Source of the DNA: Lysobacterales bacterium CG_4_10_14_3_um_filter_64_11
GTDB taxonomy: Bacteria > Pseudomonadota > Gammaproteobacteria > Xanthomonadales > Xanthomonadaceae
DNA length: 16,380 nt
Direction of reading: 5' to 3'
Assembly: GCA_002782905.1 (NCBI GenBank)
Contig: PFJA01000108.1
Span: 1-16,380 of the forward strand
The first letter of the stretch is position 1. Every line of letters begins with the position of its first letter. Shown piece after piece: positions 5,320 through 13,700 of the stretch. Under the pieces are notes generated by a model. The model saw only the letters and a program-made list of their open reading frames with translations. It was not told the origin of the DNA and ran no database searches. A program made the position numbers and the translations under genes.

Positions 5320-6172
5320 GCCACTGCCCACGGTCATCGTGCCGGTATTCAACGCCCACTTGGCGCTGGATGCTTGCCTCGGCAGCCTTGAACGCACTCT
5401 GCCCGCACGCAGTGCAGTCTACGTTGCCGATGATGCCTCCAGCGACCCGCGCGTTGCCGACGTGCTCGCTGCCTGGCAGCAGCGCAGCGCATTGACGGTG
5501 ACGGTGACCCGCCGTCAGCGCAACCTCGGCTTCCCCGGCAACGTCAATGCCGCGCTCGCCGCCACCGCGCCAGCCGACGTGGTGATTGTCAACTCCGACG
5601 CCATCGCCAGCAGCGGCTGGTTGCAGCGCATTGCCGCCTGCGCCGCCAGTGACCGACGCATTGCCAGCATCACGCCGTGGTCGAACAATGCCGAGATCGC
5701 CAGCTTTCCGCGCTTTTGCGAAAATAACCCAGTGCCGGACGACGCCGATGCGCTGGCGCAGGCCGCGGCCACTGCCGGCAGCCCGGAATACCCCGATCTA
5801 CCCACCACCATGGGCTTTTGCATGTACCTGCGGCGCGCCGCATTGAATACCTGCGGCGATTTCGATGCCGCCACCTTCGGCCGCGGTTACGGCGAGGAGA
5901 ACGACCTGTCGCGCCGGTTCGCCGCGCATGGCTGGCGCAACGTGCTGTGCGACGACGCCTATGTGGTGCATACCGGCAATGCCTCGTTCGGCCCGCTTGG
6001 CATGGCGCCGGGCGGCGACAATCTGCAACGTCTGACCGCACGCTGGCCCGATTACAATGAACGCATAGCCCGTTTCATTCTGAGCGATCCACTGGCACCG
6101 CTGCGCGCGCGCCTGCAACGCCAGCTCGATGCGCTGGCGCGGCCGCGCAATCAAGGTGATTTATTCGGCTGA
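5312..6172 (+). CDS. Family 2 glycosyltransferase (GT-A fold)
   Basis: A 286-residue predicted cytoplasmic or membrane-associated glycosyltransferase that would transfer an activated sugar to a surface polysaccharide or its lipid carrier. GT2 features are VIVPVFNAH at the N-terminus, the nucleotide-binding DDASSD (residues 40-45), NLGFPGNVN (71-79), the DxD-like metal site VNSD (93-96) and the acceptor/catalytic loop GYGEENDLSRR (192-202). The sugar and linkage cannot be read from sequence. I chose the ATG at 5312, which overlaps the wzt stop by 8 nt, because the family homology starts immediately after it; an upstream alternative start would lie inside wzt. A 31-nt gap separates it from the methyltransferase gene. 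Confidence 0.9.
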   Translation: MTEPLPTVIVPVFNAHLALDACLGSLERTLPARSAVYVADDASSDPRVADVLAAWQQRSALTVTVTRRQRNLGFPGNVNAALAATAPADVVIVNSDAIASSGWLQRIAACAASDRRIASITPWSNNAEIASFPRFCENNPVPDDADALAQAAATAGSPEYPDLPTTMGFCMYLRRAALNTCGDFDAATFGRGYGEENDLSRRFAAHGWRNVLCDDAYVVHTGNASFGPLGMAPGGDNLQRLTARWPDYNERIARFILSDPLAPLRARLQRQLDALARPRNQGDLFG

Positions 6173-6203
6173 GCCACCCCTTCCATTCACCATTGTTCGA
6201 ACC

Positions 6204-7070
6204 ATGACCCTACCCGAACTGCCTTTCACCGGCGAGCGTTTCACCCCGGAATGCGTGCGCGAAATCTGGCACGAGCACTGGCATCGCTACGCGTTTGCCG
6301 CACCGTTGGCGCGCGGCCGGCGTGTGCTCGACGCGGCCTGCGGCGAGGGTTTTGGCAGTGCGTTGCTGGCACGTGCCGGTGCCCGCTCGGTGCTCGGTGT
6401 CGATCTTGCTGACAGCGCGATAGCGCACGCGCGCAGCCGCTACGGCGCAGCGCCAGGGCTGGGCTTTGAGCGGATGGATGTGTGCGCACTCGATACCTTG
6501 CCCGACAAACATTTCGATCTGATCATCAGCTTTGAAACGCTGGAGCATGTCGCGCCGCAGGAAGCGATGCTGCGCGGCTTTTCCCGATTGCTCAGCGACC
6601 AGGGCCTGTTGCTGATCTCGACGCCGGACAAGGCCAACTACAGCGATGCCAGCGGCCAGAGCAACCCGTACCATGTACGCGAGTTGTACCGCGATCAGTT
6701 CGAGCACTTGCTTGGCGAGCACTTCGCCGTGCATCGCCTGTACGCACAAAAGCTGCTGTTCCAATCCGTGCTGTGGGCACTCGACCCGAACGGTGGCGGC
6801 GTACTGGCGCATACCCAGCATATGGAAGCCCTGCACGATGGGCTGAATTACCCGCCGCTTTACTATCTGGCGGTGTGCGCGCGCAACCAATCGGCGCTGG
6901 CAAGTTTGCCGGAACTGTCGTTGTTCGGCGATGCCGGCGAGAGCATTTACGCGCATTACAACGAGGAGGTGCGCCGCCACATCGCGGCGGGCGAGCGGCT
7001 GGCACAACTGGAACGCGAGCTGGCCAGCAGCCGCGCCGAACTCCAACGCATCAAGGCCGAACGTGGCTGA
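6204..7070 (+). CDS. Class I SAM-dependent methyltransferase with C-terminal coiled coil
   Basis: A 288-residue protein with a Rossmann-type methyltransferase domain: motif I VLDAACGEGFG (residues 41-51), acidic strand-2 end VLGVDLADSAIAHAR (63-77), a motif II-like region FDLIISFETLEHVAPQE, and LLLISTPDK after the post-motif. From about residue 245 there is a heptad-rich helical tail (ESIYAHYNEEVRRHIAAGERLAQLERELASS and on) ending at the stop. Its place between wzt and two glycosyltransferases suggests methylation of a surface glycan, possibly at the chain end. A methyltransferase plus coiled coil beside a two-domain Wzt recalls the WbdD/Wzt terminator system of the E. coli O9a antigen, but no kinase domain is present here, so that is only an analogy. 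The ATG at 6204 is preferred over an in-frame start at 6129 inside the upstream gene. Its stop overlaps the next GTG start (GTGGCTGA). Confidence 0.85.
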   Translation: MTLPELPFTGERFTPECVREIWHEHWHRYAFAAPLARGRRVLDAACGEGFGSALLARAGARSVLGVDLADSAIAHARSRYGAAPGLGFERMDVCALDTLPDKHFDLIISFETLEHVAPQEAMLRGFSRLLSDQGLLLISTPDKANYSDASGQSNPYHVRELYRDQFEHLLGEHFAVHRLYAQKLLFQSVLWALDPNGGGVLAHTQHMEALHDGLNYPPLYYLAVCARNQSALASLPELSLFGDAGESIYAHYNEEVRRHIAAGERLAQLERELASSRAELQRIKAERG

Positions 7071-7905
7071 TATCGCGGCGGTGGTGGTCAGTCATTTCAG
7101 CCAGAGCACACTCGATGCCTGCCTGCGCCGACTGCTGGCCAGTGCCGGGGTTGCGCGTGTGGTGGTCGTCGATAACGGCTCGCACGACGACAGCGTCGCC
7201 ATTGCCGGCACGCACGCCGCGCGCGATGCGCGCGTGCAGGTGCTCAGCAATCCGCACAATCCCGGCTTTGCCGCGGCCTGCAATCAGGGCGCTGCACAAT
7301 GCAAGGAGCCGTGGCTGGCGCTGGTCAACCCCGACTGCCTGCTGGCCGCAACCGACTTGCACACCCTGCGCAAACTGGCCGCCACGCGAAGCGATGTCGG
7401 CATCATCGGCGCCGACCTGGTGGATGCCAATGGCGTGCGCGACGGCGCCGCACGCCGCCGCGAACTCACCCTTGCGCGCCTGCTGGCCGGTTTTGGCCAA
7501 CGCGACAGCCTCGCCATCGCCGCCGATGACAGCACGGCGTTGCAAGCCCTCGATGCAGTTTCCGGCGCTCTGATGCTGATGCCACGTGCGGTATTCGCCG
7601 CGCTGGGCGGATTCGATGCCCGCTACCGGCTGCACGCCGAAGACCTCGACCTGTGCCGGCGCGTGCGTGATGCCGGCCATGGCGTGTACGTGGCCAATCA
7701 CGTGCGCGTGCTGCATGTACGCGGCGTATCGAGCCGGCGGCGGCCGTTGTGGGTGGAGTGGCAGAAACATCGCGGCATCTGGCGTTACCTGCGCCGCTTC
7801 GACCCGCAATTGCGCAATCCGTGGTGGCGGGTGCTGGCGTTCGCGCTGCTATGGGCGCATCTGCCGCTGGCAGCGTTGCGAGCGCGTTTCACGGCAAACC
7901 GATAG
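7063..7905 (+). CDS. Family 2 glycosyltransferase, rhamnosyltransferase-like (WbbL/RfbF type)
   Basis: A 280-residue GT-A glycosyltransferase. Visible motifs: AAVVVSHF at the N-terminus, VVVDNGSHDDS (residues 34-44, nucleotide binding), NPHNPGFAAACNQG (63-76), the metal site NPD (89-91), VSGALMLMPRAVFAALGGFD (166-185) and HAEDLDLCRRVRDAG (191-205, with the catalytic ED). The combination NxGFaxaxNxG, VSGAxMLxRR and EDxDLCxR is typical of enzymes annotated as rhamnosyltransferases, but the donor sugar is not proven. A short hydrophobic C-terminus (WWRVLAFALLWAHLPLAAL) suggests membrane association. The GTG at 7063 overlaps the methyltransferase stop by 8 nt and matches the start of homology. 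It is the last gene of the operon; an inverted repeat follows. Confidence 0.9.
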   Translation: MADIAAVVVSHFSQSTLDACLRRLLASAGVARVVVVDNGSHDDSVAIAGTHAARDARVQVLSNPHNPGFAAACNQGAAQCKEPWLALVNPDCLLAATDLHTLRKLAATRSDVGIIGADLVDANGVRDGAARRRELTLARLLAGFGQRDSLAIAADDSTALQALDAVSGALMLMPRAVFAALGGFDARYRLHAEDLDLCRRVRDAGHGVYVANHVRVLHVRGVSSRRRPLWVEWQKHRGIWRYLRRFDPQLRNPWWRVLAFALLWAHLPLAALRARFTANR

Positions 7906-7914
7906 GTCGATCAT

Positions 7915-7946
7915 CCCGGGTTTCGGCTTGCGGGCCGCTACCCGGG
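7915..7946. repeat. Palindromic intergenic repeat, copy 1 (possible bidirectional terminator)
   Basis: Outer arms CCCGGGT (7915-7921) and ACCCGGG (7940-7946) enclose an inner CGGC/GCCG pair, making a strong hairpin. It lies in the 53-bp gap between two convergent genes and shares its outer arms and the TTTCGGCTT core with the inverted repeat at 13768-13802. No T-run follows. Confidence 0.65.
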
Positions 7947-7958
7947 ACGGTGCACGCC

Positions 7959-8315
7959 TCACTCCGGATCGAACGGGATCGGCCCGGCGTCCCCGTCTTC
8001 AGCGTCCGGGTAGGTCGTGCTCACCGGTGCGTTGTGCACCTGCTTGCCGCGAGCGGGCGGCAACAGCGCCGAAGCGGCATCGGCCGCGAGTATCAATTCG
8101 CTGCGCCGGTCGCCGGGGATTTCCTGCCAATGGCAATCCAGCAATGCGCCTTCCAGCGCGTACAGCAGGTTCAGGCTCGGGCGAAATCCGGCCCGTTTGA
8201 TGGCGATAAACGCGGCGACCGCACCCATTTCGGTCAGTTGCGCAAGCGAGTGGATACCGACCTGGCGCAACCAAGCCGCCGACTTCGGGCCGATGTTGCG
8301 CACCTTGTCCTTCAT
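7959..8315 (-). CDS. TfoX C-terminal-domain protein (helix-hairpin-helix type), stand-alone
   Basis: A 118-residue protein matching the TfoX C-terminal family: VRNIGPKSAAWLRQVGIHSLAQLTEMGAVAAFIAIKRAGFRPSLNLLYALEGALLDCHWQEIP (residues 5-67). The GPKSAAWL hairpin resembles helix-hairpin-helix DNA-binding motifs. TfoX/Sxy regulates natural competence in gammaproteobacteria, but single-domain C-terminal forms like this have no established role. The tail after residue 70 is variable and ends acidic (YPDAEDGDAGPIPFDPE). The start ATG (8315) overlaps the msrC stop as ATGA, so the two are translationally coupled. The family call is firm and the function unknown. Confidence 0.85.
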   Translation of the reverse strand: MKDKVRNIGPKSAAWLRQVGIHSLAQLTEMGAVAAFIAIKRAGFRPSLNLLYALEGALLDCHWQEIPGDRRSELILAADAASALLPPARGKQVHNAPVSTTYPDAEDGDAGPIPFDPE

Positions 8316-8794
8316 CGCAGCGTATCCAGCCAGGCCTGTGCAATCGCTTCCATGCCGGCCTGATCCTCGGCGTCGAAGCGTGCGTGGCGCGGGCTGTCCA
8401 GATCAAGCACGCCGATCAGTTCAGCGCCGGAAAACAGTGGCACCACCAGTTCCGAGCGCGATGCCGAATCGCAAGGGATGTGGCCGGGAAACGCATCCAC
8501 GTCATCGATGCACTGGCTGTGGCCGCTGCGCGCGGCGGTACCGCAGACTCCCTTACCGAGCGGAATGCGGATGCAGGCCGGCAAGCCCTGAAATGGGCCA
8601 ACCACCAGTTCGCTGCCGTCGAAGAAATAAAAGCCGGCCCAGTTGACGTCGGCCAGACCATGGTAAATCAGCGCCGACAGGTTGGCAGCATTGGCAATGC
8701 GATCGCGCTCGCCGTGCATCAGCGCGCGCGCCTGCGCCAGCAATTGCGCATATTGCTCGGGTTTGCTGCCGCGAAGTGCGCTGCTGGTGAACAT
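8312..8794 (-). CDS. msrC: Free methionine-R-sulfoxide reductase (GAF domain)
   Basis: A 160-residue cytoplasmic GAF-fold enzyme that reduces free L-methionine-(R)-sulfoxide with thioredoxin, part of oxidative damage repair. Family motifs: NWAGFYFFDGSELVVGPFQG (residues 51-70), ACIRIPLGKGVCGTAA (73-88), DVDAFPGHIPCDSASRSELVVPL (98-120) and IGVLDLDSP (127-135). Cys74, Cys84 and Cys108 have the spacing of E. coli MsrC (YebR) Cys84, Cys94 and Cys118; there is one extra Cys at 95. Length is normal for the family. The start ATG is well supported by AGGAG (8804-8800) with 5-nt spacing. It is divergent from bioD across a 79-bp gap and coupled to the downstream TfoX-domain gene. Confidence 0.95.
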   Translation of the reverse strand: MFTSSALRGSKPEQYAQLLAQARALMHGERDRIANAANLSALIYHGLADVNWAGFYFFDGSELVVGPFQGLPACIRIPLGKGVCGTAARSGHSQCIDDVDAFPGHIPCDSASRSELVVPLFSGAELIGVLDLDSPRHARFDAEDQAGMEAIAQAWLDTLR

Positions 8795-8873
8795 CGGATC
8801 TCCTATGCGATCCAGTGTAACAGCGCATGCCGCTACAATTAAGCCACTGCGTGGACACCTACGGATCGGGTTG
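8795..8873. promoter_or_regulatory. Divergent msrC/bioD promoter region
   Basis: This 79-bp gap must hold the start signals of both genes. Toward bioD there is a good -10 hexamer TACAAT (8834-8839), but no clear -35. Toward msrC I see a TACACT-like -10 candidate and the AGGAG ribosome binding site. No BirA-type operator (TTGTAAACC and its partner) is visible. Confidence 0.4.
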
Positions 8874-9554
8874 ATGGCAAGCCTCTACGTTACCGGCACC
8901 GACACCGGCGTCGGCAAAACGCTGGTATCGACCAGCGTGCTGCACGCATTGCGCGCACGCGGCCTGCGCGCGCTGGGCATGAAGCCGGTGGCCAGCGGCT
9001 GTGTGCGCCGCGACGGGCAATGGCAAAACGACGATGCGCTGGCGTTGCGCACTGCCGGCAGCACGCCGTGGCCGGATTACACGACAATCAATCCATTCGC
9101 CCTGCCCGAAGCAACCGCGCCGGAGATCGCCGCCGAACTGGCCAGCATGGCCGTGTCACTGGCGCCACTGCTGGCTGCACATGCCGCATTGGCCGCACGG
9201 TCGGACTGGGTGGTGGTGGAAGGCGTCGGCGGCTGGTGCGCGCCGCTCGCGGCCGGCATCGAGCAAGCCGATCTGGTCAGCGCATTGGGCAAGCCACAGG
9301 TACTGCTGGTGGTCGGCATTCGGTTGGGCTGCATCAACCATGCTCGGCTCACCGCGCGCACGGTGCTCGCTGATGGCCACGCGCTGGCCGGCTGGATCGG
9401 CAGCGTGATCGACCCGGCACTGACGCATCGTGAGCGCACCTGTGACATCCTGCGCCGCGAACTGCCCGCGCCGTGCCTGGGCCTGCTGGCACACACCGCA
9501 TCGCCCGATCCCGCCGCACTGGCGGCACAGATCGTTCCATCGTTCGCCCGCTGA
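8874..9554 (+). CDS. bioD: ATP-dependent dethiobiotin synthetase
   Basis: A 226-residue cytoplasmic P-loop enzyme that makes dethiobiotin from 7,8-diaminopelargonic acid, CO2 and ATP, the penultimate step of biotin synthesis. The P-loop is GTDTGVGKT (residues 8-16, Lys15). KPVASG (37-42) supplies Lys37 and Ser41, DD (53-54) the conserved acidic pair, and EGVGGW (116-121) the Mg- and substrate-binding Glu. All catalytic residues known from E. coli BioD have counterparts. I chose the ATG at 8874 because homology starts at MASLYVTGTDTGVGKT; an in-frame upstream start at 8682 would lie in antisense msrC. Length fits the family (about 225). No other bio genes are nearby. Confidence 0.96.
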   Translation: MASLYVTGTDTGVGKTLVSTSVLHALRARGLRALGMKPVASGCVRRDGQWQNDDALALRTAGSTPWPDYTTINPFALPEATAPEIAAELASMAVSLAPLLAAHAALAARSDWVVVEGVGGWCAPLAAGIEQADLVSALGKPQVLLVVGIRLGCINHARLTARTVLADGHALAGWIGSVIDPALTHRERTCDILRRELPAPCLGLLAHTASPDPAALAAQIVPSFAR

Positions 9555-9674
9555 GCTGGGCCTTTGGTCACATGCCGTAAACCGCAAGACCCCGTAAACT
9601 GAGCAGCTTGTTGGCGCTGACGATAGCTGGCGCCGTCTGTCTCGTCATCGGCTACGGCGGGCCATCAAGGATAC

Positions 9675-10727
9675 ATGCTCATGCGCAACTGCAAGTCGGC
9701 AATTTTTGCCCTGTGCCTGCTGCCGCTGGTGGCGCTCGCGCAAGGCGGGCCGCCGGGCGGCATGGCCACGGCGGTGGAAGTGTTCACCGTCGCCGCGCAA
9801 CCGCTCGACAATTCCCTGGCCAGTGTCGGCACGCTGATTGCCGAAGACGCGGTTGTCATCCGCCCCGAACTCGCCGGCCTGATCGACAACATGCAGGTTC
9901 CGGATGGCGCTCGGGTGAAGGCCGGGCAAGCCCTGTACCGCCTGGAATCGTCGTTGCTGCGCGCCGAACATCAGGAGGCCGTTGCCAACCTCGAGCGCTC
10001 GCAGCGCAGTTACACGCGTGCCGAGGAGTTGGTCGGCAGACAACTGCTGGCGCGCTCGGAGTTCGATCAGGCCAAGGCGGATCTGGGCGTGGACAAGGCA
10101 CGTGCCGATTCAGCCGCCATCCGTCTGGCCAAGACCACGATCAAGGCGCCGTTCGCTGGCGTGATCGGCCTGCAACAGGTGTCGCTCGGCGATTACGTGC
10201 AGCCCGGTCAAGCACTGACCAATCTGGTTCGCCTGGATCCGATGCGGGTCGATTTTCAGGTGCCGGAGAACGCGTTGGCGAAACTCGCTGCTGGCCTGCC
10301 GGTGCGCGTGCAGGTTGATGCCTTCCCCGGCCGCACCTTCACCGGCAAGGTGATTGCCATCGACCCGCAGATAAACCCGGCCACCCATAGCGTGCTGGTA
10401 CGTGCCAGTGTCGGCAACACTGACCACACCTTGCTGCCGGGGCTGTTTGCCCGCGTTGAACTGGTGCAGGCGCAACGTGCCAATGCGTTGCTGGTACCCG
10501 AGCGTGCGTTGTGGCCAGTGGGCGACAAGGTGTTCGTGTTTCGTGTCGTCGATGGCAAGGCACAGCAGGTCGAAGTGCGGGTCGGCGAGCGCTTGCCGGG
10601 GCAGGTCGAAATCCGTTCCGGCCTGGCTGCCGGCGATGTGATCGTGACCGCCGGCCAGCCCAAGCTGCACGATGGGGCTGCGGTGAGCGTGGCGCCGGCC
10701 GGCGCGCAACCTGCGTCGGCACAATAA
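9675..10727 (+). CDS. RND efflux membrane-fusion (periplasmic adaptor) protein
   Basis: A 350-residue AcrA/MexA-family adaptor that bridges the inner-membrane RND pump and an outer-membrane channel. It has an N-terminal signal peptide (about residues 1-22; positive start, hydrophobic core FALCLLPLVALA, then QGG) and no lipobox Cys. The lipoyl half-motifs are LIDNMQVPDGARVKAGQALYRL (69-90) and TTIKAPFAGVIGLQQVSLGDYVQPGQALTNLV (154-185), with a short alpha-hairpin between (95-152). A beta-barrel and the membrane-proximal domain (ALLVPERALWPVGDKVFVF) follow. AAGGA at 9667-9671 lies 3 nt from the ATG at 9675 and 9 nt from the ATG at 9681, so the second, giving MRNCKSAIF, may be the real start. 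The 12-nt gap to the pump gene indicates one operon. The 120 bp upstream show no gene. Confidence 0.93.
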   Translation: MLMRNCKSAIFALCLLPLVALAQGGPPGGMATAVEVFTVAAQPLDNSLASVGTLIAEDAVVIRPELAGLIDNMQVPDGARVKAGQALYRLESSLLRAEHQEAVANLERSQRSYTRAEELVGRQLLARSEFDQAKADLGVDKARADSAAIRLAKTTIKAPFAGVIGLQQVSLGDYVQPGQALTNLVRLDPMRVDFQVPENALAKLAAGLPVRVQVDAFPGRTFTGKVIAIDPQINPATHSVLVRASVGNTDHTLLPGLFARVELVQAQRANALLVPERALWPVGDKVFVFRVVDGKAQQVEVRVGERLPGQVEIRSGLAAGDVIVTAGQPKLHDGAAVSVAPAGAQPASAQ

Positions 10728-10739
10728 GTCACGCCTGCC

Positions 10740-13700
10740 ATGATCGTCTCGGACACCTCCATCCGCCGCCCGGTACTGGCGATCGTGATCAACGTGGTGC
10801 TGATCCTGGTCGGCGTGATCGCCTACGAACGATTGAGCGTGCGTCTGATCCCGAACGTCGATACGCCGGTGGTCACGGTTGCCACGTCCTACCCGGGCGC
10901 CAATGCCAAGGTGATTGAATCGCAGATCACCAAACCGATCGAGGATGTGCTGTCGGGCATCGAGGGCGTCGATTTCATCAGTTCGGTCAACCGCGCCGAA
11001 GAGAGCCAGATCACCGTCACCTTTCTGCTCGACCGCGATGCCGATGCCGCCGCCTCCGACGTACGCGATCGGGTCGCGCAGGCGCGCCAGTTCCTGCCCG
11101 AAGAAGCCAACGAGCCGATCGTGCAGAAACAGGAGGGCGACGCGCAGCCGATCATCTATCTGGCGTTTTCCTCGGATCGGCACAGCCGGGTCGAGATCGG
11201 CGACGCCGCCGAGCGACTGGTCAAGGATCGGGTGCAGACCATCCCCGGCGTGGCACAGGCGCAGGTGTACGGCACCCGTTATGCGATGCGGGTATGGTTG
11301 CAGCCTGATCGACTCGCCGCGTTCGCCTTGTCGCCGGCCGATGTCGAGGCGGCGTTGCGGGCACAGAACATCGAGATCCCCGCCGGCCGGGTGGAAAGCA
11401 TCGATCGCGAGTTCACGGTGCTGGCGCAAACGGACCTGAACACCGCGGAGCAGTTCGCCGCGGTGATTGTGCGCGAAGTGAACGCTTACCCGGTGCGCAT
11501 CGGTGATATCGCGCGGGTTGAACTGGGCCAGGATCAGAGCCGCTTCAGTGCGCGCTTCAACGGCCGCACCGCGGTACCACTCGGCATCGTCAAGCAGGCG
11601 GTAGCCAATCCGCTGGAAATCTCCGATGCGCTGCAAAAAATGCTGCCGCAGATCGAGCATTCCCTGCCTGACGGCATGAAGGTCGAGATCGCTTACGACT
11701 CGACCCTATTCATCCGCGCCTCGATCACCGAGGTCTACATCACCATCGCCGAAGCGGTCGCGTTGGTGGTGCTGGTGATCTTCTTTTTCCTGCGCAGTGG
11801 CCGCGCCACCTTGATCCCGCTGGTGACGATACCGGTGTCGCTGATTGGTGCCTTTGCGTTGATGGCGGCGCTGGGCTTCAGCATCAACACGCTCACCCTG
11901 CTCGCGCTGGTGCTGGCGATCGGGCTGGTGGTGGATGACGCCATCGTGATGCTGGAGAACATCTACCGCTACATCGAACAGGGCATGTCGCCGCGCGCGG
12001 CGGCGTTCAAGGGCAGCAGCGAGATCGCGTTCGCCATCATCGCGATGACGCTTACCCTGGCGGCGGTGTATGCGCCGATGGCATTCCAGACCGGCCGCAC
12101 CGGCAAGCTGTTCACCGAGTTCGCATTGACCCTCGCTGGCGCGGTGCTGGTCTCCGGCTTCACCGCACTCACGCTGTCGCCGATGATGTGCTCGCGCCTG
12201 CTGCGCCATGAGCGCAAACATGGCGCGTGGTACCGCCGGGTCGAGGGCTGGCTGGCGGCGCTGGATCGCGGTTACCGGCATGCCTTGCAGCGGGTGCTCG
12301 GCTGGCGCTGGGCGATGCTCGGCACCGCGTCAGCGATGACCGCGGCGATGCTGTGGTTGTTTACCACCCTGCCGCAGGAGCTGGCACCGCAGGAGGACCA
12401 GGGCATCGTGATCGGCTTTGCGATTGCGCCGGAAGGCTCGACGCTCGCTTACACCGATAGCTACATGAAGCAGATGGAAGCGGTGTTGCAGGACGTGCCG
12501 GAGATCCAGATGTATTTCCAGATCACCGGGTTCCCGGTGGTGACCCAGGGCATCACCTTCGCGCGTTTCGTCGACTGGTCCGAGCGTGGGCGCAGCGCCG
12601 ACGAGATCGCCGGCGCAATGTTTCCACAATTCATGGGCCTGGCCGGCGTGCTGGCGTTCCCGACCACGCCGCCGCCGCTGGGCCAGAACGACTTCGGCCA
12701 GCCGGTGCAGTTCGTGGTGCAGACCACCGGCAGTTGGGAAGAACTGGAGACCACCGTGCAGGCGATGCTGGCGAAGATGCGCGAGAATCCGGGCCTGACC
12801 AACGCCGACTCCGACCTCAAGCTCAACAAACCCGAGCTGCGAATCGCTGTCGATCGCGACAAGATCAGCGCGGTCGGCGCCAGTGTGATCGAGGTCGGCC
12901 GCACCATCGAGACCCTGATGGGCGGGCGCAATGTCACCCGCTTCAAGCAAGGCTCCGAGCAATACGATGTGATCGTGCAGGTCGAGGACGCGGCACGACG
13001 CACGCCCGGCGATCTGCGCAACATCCACGTGCGCGGCAAGGAAGGGCAAATGGTGCAGCTCGCGAATCTCGCTACCGTCGAGGAGACCGTCGCCGCCAAG
13101 GAGCTCAACCACTTCAACAAGCTGCGTTCGGCCACCATCAGCGCCGGCCTGGCACCGGGTTATGCGATGGGCGATGCGATCGTCTGGATGGAGGCCACAC
13201 TGGACGAGGTCACGCCCGAGGCACTGTACGATCTGTCCGGTCAGGCGCGCGAGTTCCGCGCCTCGTCGAGCAGTTTTGCCACCCTGTTGCTGCTGTCGGT
13301 GATCTTCATTTACCTGGTGCTGGCGGCACAATTCGAGAGCTTCATCGATCCGTTCATTATCCTGTTCTCGGTGGTGCCGGCATTTTTAGGTACCTTCGTG
13401 GCGCTCAAGCTCAGCGGCGGCAGTTGGAACATCTACAGCCAGATCGGCGTGATCACCCTGATCGGCCTGATCGCCAAGCATGGCATCCTGATCGTCGAGT
13501 TTTCCAACCAACTGCGCGAACGTGGCGAAAGCAAGCTGCACGCCGTTGCCGAAGCCGCAGCGCTGCGCCTGCGGCCGATCCTGATGACCACCGGTGCGAT
13601 GGTGCTGGGTGCGTTTCCGTTGGCGCTGGCCAGCGGCGCCGGCGCCGAAGCGCGCCACCAGATCGGCTGGGTGATCGTCGGCGGCATGAGCTTTGGTACC

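Noticed and set aside
8815..8840. BirA-type operator before bioD
   Set aside because: The TGTAACAGCGC...GCTACAA stretch looks partly symmetric, but the halves are out of register and do not match the BirA consensus.
10110..11660. Long minus-strand open frame (516 codons) antisense to the RND operon
   Set aside because: Rich in His, Gln, Arg and Asp with no domain I recognise. It lies opposite two well-supported genes and spans their boundary; it is a by-product of high GC.
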